A DNA stretch of 5,237 bases from JBNJEA01 sp051745395 (lineage in GTDB: Bacteria > Desulfobacterota > Desulfobacteria > Desulfobacterales > Desulfosalsimonadaceae), in NCBI GenBank assembly GCA_051745395.1, contig JBNJEA010000181.1, forward strand, positions 1 through 5,237, read 5' to 3'. The translations under genes were made by a program, and so were the position numbers. This document shows, in pieces, positions 1 through 5,223 of the stretch. The notes under the pieces are model-generated. The model saw only the letters and a program-made list of their open reading frames with translations. It was not told the origin of the DNA and did no database searches. The stretch's first letter is position 1; each line of letters opens with the position of its first letter.

Positions 1-216
1 CGCCATTTCCAGGATCAGTTTGGACAAAACGGTTTGTCGCAGCAGGCGGACATCGCGATCCTGGATGTGGCGGCGGTCTTCGCGCAAGTGCACCACGATG
101 CCGTCTGCGCCGCCGAGTTCGGCCAATACGGCGGCATGGACCGGGTCCGGGTAGTCTGCGCCCCGGGCCTGGCGCAGGGTGGCGATATGGTCAACGTTTA
201 CGGCTAAACTGGCCAT
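1..216 (-). CDS. pdxJ: PdxJ, pyridoxine 5'-phosphate synthase, N-terminal 72 residues (gene runs off the left edge)
   Basis: PdxJ condenses 1-deoxy-D-xylulose 5-phosphate with 3-amino-2-oxopropyl phosphate to form pyridoxine 5'-phosphate, the last ring-closing step of the DXP-dependent vitamin B6 pathway, in the cytoplasm. The visible part reads very like the E. coli enzyme: the VNVDHIATLRQARG segment at residues 6-19, YPDPV at 22-26, and the GADGIVVHLREDRRH block at 36-50. H43 aligns with the E. coli active-site His45, and E70 in LILEMA aligns with Glu72. The ATG at 214-216 is preceded by a good Shine-Dalgarno sequence and gives an N-terminus of normal length. About 165 residues of the usual 235-245 lie outside the window, so intactness cannot be judged. 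The gene is in the same direction as ybeY but 227 bases away with a palindromic repeat between them, so it may have its own promoter. I found no convincing sigma-70 site in that gap. Confidence 0.96.
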   Translation of the reverse strand, partial: MASLAVNVDHIATLRQARGADYPDPVHAAVLAELGGADGIVVHLREDRRHIQDRDVRLLRQTVLSKLILEMA

Positions 217-222
217 TGAAAA

Positions 223-229
223 TCCTTTT
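223..229 (-). promoter_or_regulatory. Ribosome binding site of pdxJ
   Basis: On the minus strand the sequence AAAAGGA lies six bases before the ATG at 214-216. This is a near-ideal Shine-Dalgarno placement and supports that start codon. It is one of only two clear ribosome binding sites in the window; the other belongs to ybeY. Confidence 0.75.
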
Positions 230-254
230 GCGGTTTGTCAGTTGATATTTTTAC

Positions 255-272
255 ATTCCGGTTATCCGGAAT
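255..272. repeat. Short perfect inverted repeat in the pdxJ leader
   Basis: ATTCCGG and CCGGAAT form a perfect 7-bp stem around a 4-base loop (TTAT on the plus strand), 38 bases upstream of the pdxJ start. No run of T follows it on the minus strand, so it does not look like an intrinsic terminator. It could be an operator for a dimeric regulator, a leader hairpin or chance. Its function is unknown. Confidence 0.4.
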
Positions 273-292
273 ATGCCAGTTATGGTTTTGAG

Positions 293-398
293 AAAAAAGC
301 AGTTCGTCCCGGTCGTCATGCCTGCGAAGGCAGGCATCCAGTTTTCCAGACGGACAGAAACCCCCTGGATGCCTGCCTCCGCAGGCATGACGGACGAA
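293..398 (-). terminator. Possible intrinsic terminator after ybeY, formed by the REP-pair repeat
   Basis: Read on the minus strand, the long hairpin built from the two repeat arms closes with TTCGTC pairing to GACGAA. Only four bases (CTGC) then separate it from a run of six T at 293-298. That resembles a rho-independent terminator lying after ybeY and before pdxJ. The stem is much longer than usual, and folding of each arm alone would compete with it. On the plus strand a T7 run at 408-414 also follows the structure, nine bases away, so it could act in both directions. Termination is an inference from structure. Confidence 0.4.
303..398. repeat. REP-pair (REPIN-like) palindromic intergenic repeat
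   Basis: Two 28-base arms, 314-341 and 365-392, are inverted copies of each other with one mismatch (position 327 against 379) and are separated by 23 bases. Each arm is itself a hairpin: ATGCCTGC pairs with GCAGGCAT around a 4-base loop (GAAG in the left arm, CTCC in the right). The symmetry extends outward through TTCGTC at 303-308 and GACGAA at 393-398, with a 5-base bulge at 309-313. This matches the architecture of dispersed REP elements and their paired form in proteobacteria. Translated, such repeats give spurious peptides of the MPAKAGIQ and DACLRRHD type, both visible here, so reading frames across this element should not be called genes. REP elements are usually mobilised in trans by RAYT transposases. 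No such gene is in the window, and copy number elsewhere is unknown. Confidence 0.85.
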
Positions 399-416
399 GC
401 GAAGATCTTTTTTTAC

Positions 417-432
417 GCAATTAACGAATTGC
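417..432. repeat. Small AT-rich hairpin downstream of ybeY
   Basis: GCAATT and AATTGC form a 6-bp perfect stem around AACG, just beyond the ybeY stop. A T7 run at 439-445 follows on the plus strand, and a similar T7 run at 408-414 precedes it. For a plus-strand transcript this is weakly terminator-like, but no plus-strand gene ends here. For ybeY on the minus strand the following bases are A, so it would not be a standard terminator. Confidence 0.3.
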
Positions 433-443
433 ATAATCTTTTT

Positions 444-902
444 TTAACGGGCAATCAAATCCTGTTCCCGCAGCATCGCCATTAATGCATCGCCCTTTTC
501 CGTCATCTGTTCGGCATCGGCCTCCGGGGTTTCATGATCGTAGCCGAAAATATGCAAAATGCCGTGGATCAGCAGCTCGGCAAAGCGTTCTTGTGTCGCC
601 ATGCCCGCATCGGCCGCCTCCCGGTGGGCGGTTTCAATGGAGACGATCACGTCGCCGAGCACTTGCCCGGGGTTGACGTCGGAGAAATCGCCCTCGATCA
701 TGGAAAACGAAATTACGTTGGTCGGCCCGGTGCGGTCCAGGTACTGTGCATTGATTTCCGCGATCTGCGCGTCGTCGGTGATAAGCACGGACAGCTCGCC
801 GTCAGGCCTGCCCAAGGCGTTTAAGAGTGCTTGGGCCGTTTTCCGCGTGAGATCCGTCGATATTTTGAACCGCGTCTGACGGTTTGTGATCAGTATGGCC
901 AT
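444..902 (-). CDS. ybeY: YbeY, endoribonuclease for rRNA maturation
   Basis: YbeY is a zinc-dependent single-strand endoribonuclease needed for maturing the 3' end of 16S rRNA and for ribosome quality control. With the start at 902 the protein has 152 residues, the normal family length. The metal-binding signature H-x3-H-x5-H is intact in HGILHIFGYDH, giving H113, H117 and H123. Other family blocks are the TNVISFS segment at 61-67, equivalent to the common TDVLSFP, and GDVIVS at 83-88. An in-frame ATG at 920 would add six residues (MHSGRK), but the ATG at 902 is preferred because AGGGAG precedes it by four bases and the protein then begins MAILITNRQ as expected. The first 101 bases overlap the 3' end of pgpH in another frame, so translation is probably coupled to pgpH. 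Together with phoH and pgpH it forms a widely conserved cluster. Confidence 0.97.
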   Translation of the reverse strand: MAILITNRQTRFKISTDLTRKTAQALLNALGRPDGELSVLITDDAQIAEINAQYLDRTGPTNVISFSMIEGDFSDVNPGQVLGDVIVSIETAHREAADAGMATQERFAELLIHGILHIFGYDHETPEADAEQMTEKGDALMAMLREQDLIAR

Positions 903-3204
903 TTTTCTCCCTGAATGCACCGGCGGGTGTTTTTTCGGGGTATTCCACCCGGTGGTGGTAGATGCCGTTTAAAATCTTGATATACGTCCGCGCGATTTTG
1001 TGCAGGTCCTTTAAGGTCAGCGGACATTCATCGAGCTGGTTGTCGGAAAAAATCTTGTTGATCAACTGCTGGACCAGGCCCTGGATGCGCGACGGCGTCG
1101 GGTGTTCCAGGGTGCGGGAGGCGGCTTCGACCTGGTCGGCGAGCATGATCAAAGCCGTTTCCCTGGTCTGGGGCTTGGGCCCTGGGTAGCGGAAATTGTC
1201 GGTGTTGATCGGCTGGTCCTTTTTCTGCTTTTTCGCCTTGTCATAGAAATAGCTGAGCAGGCTGGTGCCGTGGTGCTGCTTGATCGCGTCGATGATTTCC
1301 TGGCCGAGTTTGTATTGCCGGGCCAGTTCCACGCCGTTTTTAATGTGGGAAATCAGGATCAGACACGACATGGACGGCGCGAGCTTGTTGTGGATGTTTT
1401 TGCCGTTTTTCTGGTTTTCGATGAAATGCATGGGGTTTTTGAGCTTGCCGATGTCGTGGTAGTAGCCGCAGACCTTGGCCATCATCGGGTTGGCGCCCAC
1501 TTCGGAGGCCGCGGCTTCGACCATGGAGCCCACGATTACGCAGTGGTGATAGGTACCGGGCGCTTCCAGCATAAGGCGGCGCATCAGGGGCTGGTCCAGG
1601 TTGGACAGTTCCAGCAGCGTGTTGTCGGTGGTGTAGCCAAACCCCATTTCCACCAGCGGCGATACCCCGATGGTGACAATGCCGGCGCTGATGCCGCCCA
1701 TGAAGGCAAATGTCCAGTCCCACGGCAGCTTGGAAAGGGCAATCTCGGAGACATAGATGTCGACCATGGTCGCCAGGGCGATGTTTAACAGGCCGATTTT
1801 GGCGCCGACTACGATGTAGTCCTTTCGGTTTTTGCAGTTCTGGGTCCAGAAAGCGCCCATGATGCCGTTTAGCAGAAAATACAGGCAGTACACATAGCTG
1901 TTTTCAAACAGGATGGCCGCGATTAAGGCGGTGACAATGGCAAAGGGAAACGCGATGGAAAAGCCGGCGAACTGGCAGACAGTCATGGCCCCGGCGGCCA
2001 GCGGAATGCCGTAGAACATCGATTCGGTCCGGATGGCAAAAGGGATGCCCTCGCCGATGGATTCGGCCAAAGTGACCGAAAGCTGGGCCATCAGGAAAAA
2101 CGCGACCAGCAGGGTGCCGATAAAGGCCAGGTGCTTGTTGGGGGCGAGCTGGATTTCCGACCGGTTTTTCAGGTGGATCAAATACGTGACGGCCAGCAGG
2201 CAGAAAATGATTAAGGCCGTGCCGATGCCGCGGGTCAGCAATCGGCTTTTGCCGGTCTGCTGCCGCATGGATCGGAGTTTCAGCATGTCGAGCTCGGAGA
2301 TCCGCTCGCCTTCCCGCAAAATCATCTCGCCCTTTTTGATCTGGTAGAGAATCGGTTTGATTTCGCTTTCGGCCGCGATTTTGCGGCGCTCGGTGGCGCT
2401 GCGGTTTAACGTGATATTCGGGTGGAGCAGGCGCTGGGTGACATCGACGATGAGGTTGACCAGGTTGTAGTCCATGCCCTTTAAAAGCGGGTCGGCCTCG
2501 ATTCGCACCATGGTCTTGGCCTGGTCCATGCCGTGGAAATGCTTGAGGTTGTCCACCACCTGTTCCTCGTTGGTGCCCACGGTCCGCAAGGCGATGCCCC
2601 GGTCGTTTTCCTGTTCCTTTAACAGCATCTCCTTGTTCGACACCACGCCGTTGGTCAGGATCCGGTCGAGCAGCTTGTTGATCAGTTTCGGGATGTCGGG
2701 GGAAAAATCGTGTTTTTCGAGCACCTTGTAGGCGCCTTCGCTGAGGCGGAGGCCGAGGGCATCTTCAAACGCCGGCTTTAATTTCCGGATGCGTTGGCTG
2801 CGGCTGTCTTCCGGGCCGGGAGGGGTTTCCGCCGGGATCGGCCGGGCGGGCGGAGGGGCGGCTTTTGCAGACGCGCTCGGCCCCCGGGCAATGGAGAAGG
2901 CCTTGTTGACCCGCTGTTTGAGTTCAGGAAGAAGCGAGCGGTCGTAGTCGTATACGGTTAAAACCGATTGCCGGGCCTGGTCGCGTTTTTCCCGGGTGGC
3001 GGCGGCATCCTCGATAAAAAAGTCCTGGGGGGCCTTGATGTTTTCATCGGCAATATCGCCCACCTGGTAGGGCGTGTCGATGACCACCAGTTTGGGATAA
3101 AAAATCAGCGTCGACAACAGGGTCACTGTCAGTAAGATGCCCACGGCGACCCACGGGGCGGTGCTGTGTTTTTTTAAGGAAATATCGGTGAGTTTTAGAT
3201 TCAT
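802..3204 (-). CDS. pgpH: PgpH-type membrane HD-domain phosphodiesterase (likely c-di-AMP hydrolase)
   Basis: This 800-residue protein has the full PgpH (7TMR-HDED / 7TM / HD) layout. A first membrane segment lies at about 17-36. A large extracytoplasmic region follows at about 37-320, beginning with the family wording YQVGDIADENIKAPQDF. A group of hydrophobic segments spans about 324-515, and a cytoplasmic HD domain about 545-700. HD-domain metal ligands are visible: H553/H554, H583-D584 in YYHDIGK, H605, H620, H644-H645 in QHHGT, and D690 in LADQVEAASR. In Listeria and other Firmicutes this family hydrolyses c-di-AMP to pApA; the substrate is inferred here. The ATG at 3204 gives a typical short N-terminal tail, but no clear Shine-Dalgarno sequence precedes it. 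Two oddities are an Ala/Pro-rich stretch at about 107-131 in the extracytoplasmic region and a C-terminal tail of about 45 residues after EYPE that runs 101 bases into ybeY. Confidence 0.95.
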   Translation of the reverse strand: MNLKLTDISLKKHSTAPWVAVGILLTVTLLSTLIFYPKLVVIDTPYQVGDIADENIKAPQDFFIEDAAATREKRDQARQSVLTVYDYDRSLLPELKQRVNKAFSIARGPSASAKAAPPPARPIPAETPPGPEDSRSQRIRKLKPAFEDALGLRLSEGAYKVLEKHDFSPDIPKLINKLLDRILTNGVVSNKEMLLKEQENDRGIALRTVGTNEEQVVDNLKHFHGMDQAKTMVRIEADPLLKGMDYNLVNLIVDVTQRLLHPNITLNRSATERRKIAAESEIKPILYQIKKGEMILREGERISELDMLKLRSMRQQTGKSRLLTRGIGTALIIFCLLAVTYLIHLKNRSEIQLAPNKHLAFIGTLLVAFFLMAQLSVTLAESIGEGIPFAIRTESMFYGIPLAAGAMTVCQFAGFSIAFPFAIVTALIAAILFENSYVYCLYFLLNGIMGAFWTQNCKNRKDYIVVGAKIGLLNIALATMVDIYVSEIALSKLPWDWTFAFMGGISAGIVTIGVSPLVEMGFGYTTDNTLLELSNLDQPLMRRLMLEAPGTYHHCVIVGSMVEAAASEVGANPMMAKVCGYYHDIGKLKNPMHFIENQKNGKNIHNKLAPSMSCLILISHIKNGVELARQYKLGQEIIDAIKQHHGTSLLSYFYDKAKKQKKDQPINTDNFRYPGPKPQTRETALIMLADQVEAASRTLEHPTPSRIQGLVQQLINKIFSDNQLDECPLTLKDLHKIARTYIKILNGIYHHRVEYPEKTPAGAFREKNGHTDHKPSDAVQNIDGSHAENGPSTLKRLGQA
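907..912 (-). promoter_or_regulatory. Ribosome binding site of ybeY, inside pgpH
   Basis: AGGGAG on the minus strand lies four bases before the ATG at 900-902. It decides between that start and the in-frame ATG at 918-920. The site sits inside the last part of the pgpH reading frame, so ribosomes translating pgpH pass over it. Confidence 0.65.
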
Positions 3205-3302
3205 AAGCGGTACGCAACTTCAAAAAAAATATCCCCGTCCCATTAAAATCGGTGTTTGCCAATTTTAAAATCTGCGAGGATATGTACGGAATCAGCCTTT
3301 TT

Positions 3303-3324
3303 TTCTGCTGCAATACCAGCAGAA
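3303..3324. repeat. Perfect hairpin in the phoH-pgpH gap
   Basis: TTCTGCTG and CAGCAGAA form an 8-bp perfect stem around a 6-base loop (CAATAC on the plus strand), in the 188-base gap between phoH and pgpH. On the minus strand, the direction of both genes, it is followed by A-rich sequence and not by T, so it is not a standard intrinsic terminator. It may be an mRNA processing or stabilising structure, or an operator. The rest of the gap shows no gene and no convincing promoter. Confidence 0.5.
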
Positions 3325-3392
3325 TCCCGCGGATGCAAGATCAAATTCTACACGGCCCATTCTACAAAACAGCCGGGCATAGGCCGATTAAA

Positions 3393-4382
3393 TCATTTTT
3401 CCTGTTCCTTCTGCTGTTCCTGCTCTTTTTGCTCGTAGGCGTCAATGATTTTTTGTACGAGTTTGTGGCGGACCACGTCGCGCTTGGAAAAAAAGACAAA
3501 CCGGATGCCTTCGATGGCATCGAGCAGGTTTTTGGCCTCCACCAGTCCGGAAGCACGGTTGCCGGGCAGGTCGCTTTGGGTAATATCGCCGGTGATGACG
3601 GCCTTGGAGTTAAACCCGATCCGGGTTAAAAACATTTTCATCTGCTCGCTGGTGGAATTCTGGGCCTCGTCTAAGATAACAAACGAATCGTTTAATGTGC
3701 GGCCGCGCATAAACGCCAGCGGCGCGACCTCGATGACATCTTTTGACATCAGGCCGGTGGCTTTTTCAAAGTCCATCATGTCGTGTAAGGCATCGTAGAG
3801 GGGCCGCAGGTAGGGGTTGACCTTTTCGGCCAGGTCCCCGGGCAAAAAGCCCAGCGCCTCACCGGCCTCGACGGCCGGACGCGTTAAGATGATGCGGCTG
3901 ACCTGCCGCTTGGTCAAAGCCGCCACCGCCATGGCCATGGCAAGATAGGTTTTTCCGGTGCCGGCCGGCCCGATGCCGAAAACAATGTCGAATTTGCGGA
4001 TGGCATCGATATAGTCCTTCTGGACCGGGCTTTTGGGGGCGATGGTTTGCTTGTTGGATTTGATATAAACCGTGTCGAGGAAAATGTCTTTCAGGTTGAC
4101 CCGGCTGTCGCGGCTCAACACGTTGACGGCATAGTCGACATCGGTGGGATAGATCGGGTAGCCGGCTTTTAAAAGCCCGTAGAGCTGGTTTAAAATGTTT
4201 TCGGCCAGTTCCGCGGAAATCGTATCGCCCTGGATAAACACGGCGTTGCCGCGGGCATTGATCCGGGTGCCGGTGGCTTCCTCGATGTGCTGGAGATTGC
4301 CGTTGTGTTCGCCGAACAGATTCTGGGCCAGGCCGGTGTCGGCGAAGGTGATTTCCGTCTGTGTATTTTCCTGATATTTCAT
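3393..4382 (-). CDS. phoH: PhoH family ATPase (PhoH/PhoL/YbeZ type)
   Basis: This is a cytoplasmic P-loop NTPase of 329 residues, the usual length. The N-terminal 110 residues, including GTRINARGNAVFIQGD, match the small RNA-binding-like (KH-like) region that precedes the PhoH domain. The ATPase core follows, with Walker A GPAGTGKT at 138-145, the LTRPAVEAGEALGFLPGD block at 166-183, Walker B FVILDEAQN at 234-242, and the TGDITQSDLP segment at 264-273. The family is tied to RNA metabolism, and in many bacteria the gene adjoins ybeY, whose product it probably assists. Here pgpH lies between them, as in Bacillus subtilis. The protein ends in a Glu/Gln/Lys-rich tail from about residue 317. The start at 4382 fits the family N-terminus, but no Shine-Dalgarno sequence is evident. 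A promoter-like site lies 45 bases upstream. It is the first gene of the minus-strand cluster. Confidence 0.97.
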   Translation of the reverse strand: MKYQENTQTEITFADTGLAQNLFGEHNGNLQHIEEATGTRINARGNAVFIQGDTISAELAENILNQLYGLLKAGYPIYPTDVDYAVNVLSRDSRVNLKDIFLDTVYIKSNKQTIAPKSPVQKDYIDAIRKFDIVFGIGPAGTGKTYLAMAMAVAALTKRQVSRIILTRPAVEAGEALGFLPGDLAEKVNPYLRPLYDALHDMMDFEKATGLMSKDVIEVAPLAFMRGRTLNDSFVILDEAQNSTSEQMKMFLTRIGFNSKAVITGDITQSDLPGNRASGLVEAKNLLDAIEGIRFVFFSKRDVVRHKLVQKIIDAYEQKEQEQQKEQEK

Positions 4383-4426
4383 AAATTTTTCGTTTTCTGC
4401 CCTTTTGTGTGAAAGATAACGGGCAC

Positions 4427-4455
4427 AACATAGGCAATCGCGGCGGTTTCGTCAA
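4427..4455 (-). promoter_or_regulatory. Likely sigma-70 promoter of phoH
   Basis: On the minus strand, TTGACG (4455-4450) and TATGTT (4432-4427) are separated by exactly 17 bases. The -35 box matches five of six consensus bases and the -10 box four of six. The expected transcription start is near 4420, giving a leader of roughly 38 bases before the phoH ATG. This is the best promoter candidate for the phoH - pgpH - ybeY cluster. It was recognised by eye and not tested. Confidence 0.5.
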
Positions 4456-4484
4456 TGGATTCAGAATGAAAGGGCGGAAATGGC

Positions 4485-4513
4485 TTGACCTCCCCGATAG
4501 CCTTTGATAATTT
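4485..4513 (+). promoter_or_regulatory. Possible promoter for the cvpA-family gene
   Basis: On the plus strand TTGACC (4485-4490) is followed by GATAAT (4506-4511) after 15 bases, or by TAATTT (4508-4513) after 17. The region just downstream, about 4503-4572, is the most AT-rich part of the window, as expected for a promoter region. The leader to the cvpA start would be about 130 bases. An alternative is TTGTCA (4587-4592) with GATAAA (4612-4617), but its 19-base spacer is less favourable. Confidence 0.3.
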
Positions 4514-4565
4514 AACTATTTGATAGATATTAAAATATTTTTTGCATTCATCCGTAATATACAGA

Positions 4566-4593
4566 GAAATAAGCATGCCGGCGGTTTTGTCAA
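4566..4593 (-). promoter_or_regulatory. Second, upstream promoter-like box facing phoH
   Basis: A consensus TTGACA on the minus strand (4593-4588) is followed after 16 bases by the weak -10 TATTTC (4571-4566). The block CATTGACAAAACCGCCG is nearly the same as CATTGACGAAACCGCCG at the proximal phoH promoter, 138 bases away. This could be a second phoH promoter with a long leader, or a duplicated regulatory box. The poor -10 keeps confidence low. Confidence 0.35.
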
Positions 4594-4647
4594 TGCAACC
4601 GGGGCAAACCCGATAAAAAGCCGGGCGCCGACGGGAACAAAGAAAAT

Positions 4648-5211
4648 ATGATGAATCCGTTTGATATGGCAGTCGTCGTAATCCTGGGCTACAGCATCAT
4701 CCGCGGCATATTCCGGGGAATGATCCGGGAAGTCGCCGCCATTGCGGGCGTACTGGGCGGCTTTTATATGGCCTACCGCTGCCATGAAGGTTTCGGGGGC
4801 GTGTTTTCCGCCATTGTCGAAAACCCGCAATATCAGAATATCCTGGCCTTTTTGGCCATATTCTGCGCGGTTTTTGTCGGCGTGACCCTGGCGGGCGTGT
4901 TGCTGCGGACCCTGTTAAAACTCGTGTTGCTCGGGGTGGTCGACCGGGTGTTCGGCGCCCTGTTCGGGGCGGTAAAGGGCGTGATCATCGTTTCCGTGCT
5001 GTTTTTTCTGCTGACCACCTTTCTGCCGCGCGGCGGGGTGGAAATGGTGGGACAGTCAAAGCTGGCCCCGGCCGTCAATTCCACCGCCACCACCGTGGTG
5101 CATGTTGTTCCGGACAGCACCAAAAAAGCCCTGGCCGATAAAATGCAGACCCTTAAACGGCAATGGGAAAACCGCCGGGAAGACAGCCCTTCCGCACTGC
5201 CGAAGCAGTGA
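4648..5211 (+). CDS. CvpA family membrane protein
   Basis: This 187-residue protein has the CvpA (colicin V production) domain. It has four predicted membrane segments at about 5-21, 30-45, 64-87 and 103-124. The typical RGIFRGMIRE motif sits after the first helix (19-28), and the glycine-rich DRVFGALFGAVKG block (99-111) marks the last helix. The C-terminal 60 residues are hydrophilic, with a Lys/Arg-rich end (about 159-178), probably exposed to one side of the inner membrane. In E. coli CvpA is needed for colicin V export and is linked to envelope stress tolerance; the molecular role of the family is not settled, so no function is claimed. Two ATG codons stand in tandem (4648 and 4651). The second gives the family-like MNPFD start and a slightly better distance to the weak purine stretch AAAGA at 4639-4643. 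The gene is divergent from phoH across a 265-base gap. Confidence 0.92.
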   Translation: MMNPFDMAVVVILGYSIIRGIFRGMIREVAAIAGVLGGFYMAYRCHEGFGGVFSAIVENPQYQNILAFLAIFCAVFVGVTLAGVLLRTLLKLVLLGVVDRVFGALFGAVKGVIIVSVLFFLLTTFLPRGGVEMVGQSKLAPAVNSTATTVVHVVPDSTKKALADKMQTLKRQWENRREDSPSALPKQ

Positions 5212-5223
5212 TAGCCGTTGAGC

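Noticed and set aside
314..392. CRISPR array or insertion sequence suggested by the repeated arms
   Set aside because: There are only two arms, in inverted orientation, with a single 23-base spacer and no transposase, which fits a REP pair and not a CRISPR array or IS.
179..485. Several overlapping reading frames of 70-81 codons on both strands across the intergenic repeat
   Set aside because: They translate the REP-pair repeat (MPAKAGIQ and DACLRRHD type peptides), a well-known source of spurious gene calls, and lack ribosome sites.
1102..1788. A long plus-strand frame of 228 codons opposite pgpH
   Set aside because: It is antisense to the HD-domain core of PgpH, is rich in Val, His and Asp as antisense frames of GC-rich genes tend to be, and resembles no family.
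3044..3313. An 89-codon minus-strand frame overlapping the start of pgpH
   Set aside because: About half of it is the pgpH N-terminus in another frame, the upstream part lacks a ribosome site, and no family resemblance is seen.
3859..4455. A 198-codon minus-strand frame overlapping phoH
   Set aside because: It is an alternative frame of phoH with Arg/His/Pro-rich composition; the phoH frame carries all the ATPase motifs.
4481..4500. Sigma-54 promoter suggested by TGGC near TTGAC
   Set aside because: The spacing and the second element (a GC-type box near TTGC) do not fit the -24/-12 consensus.
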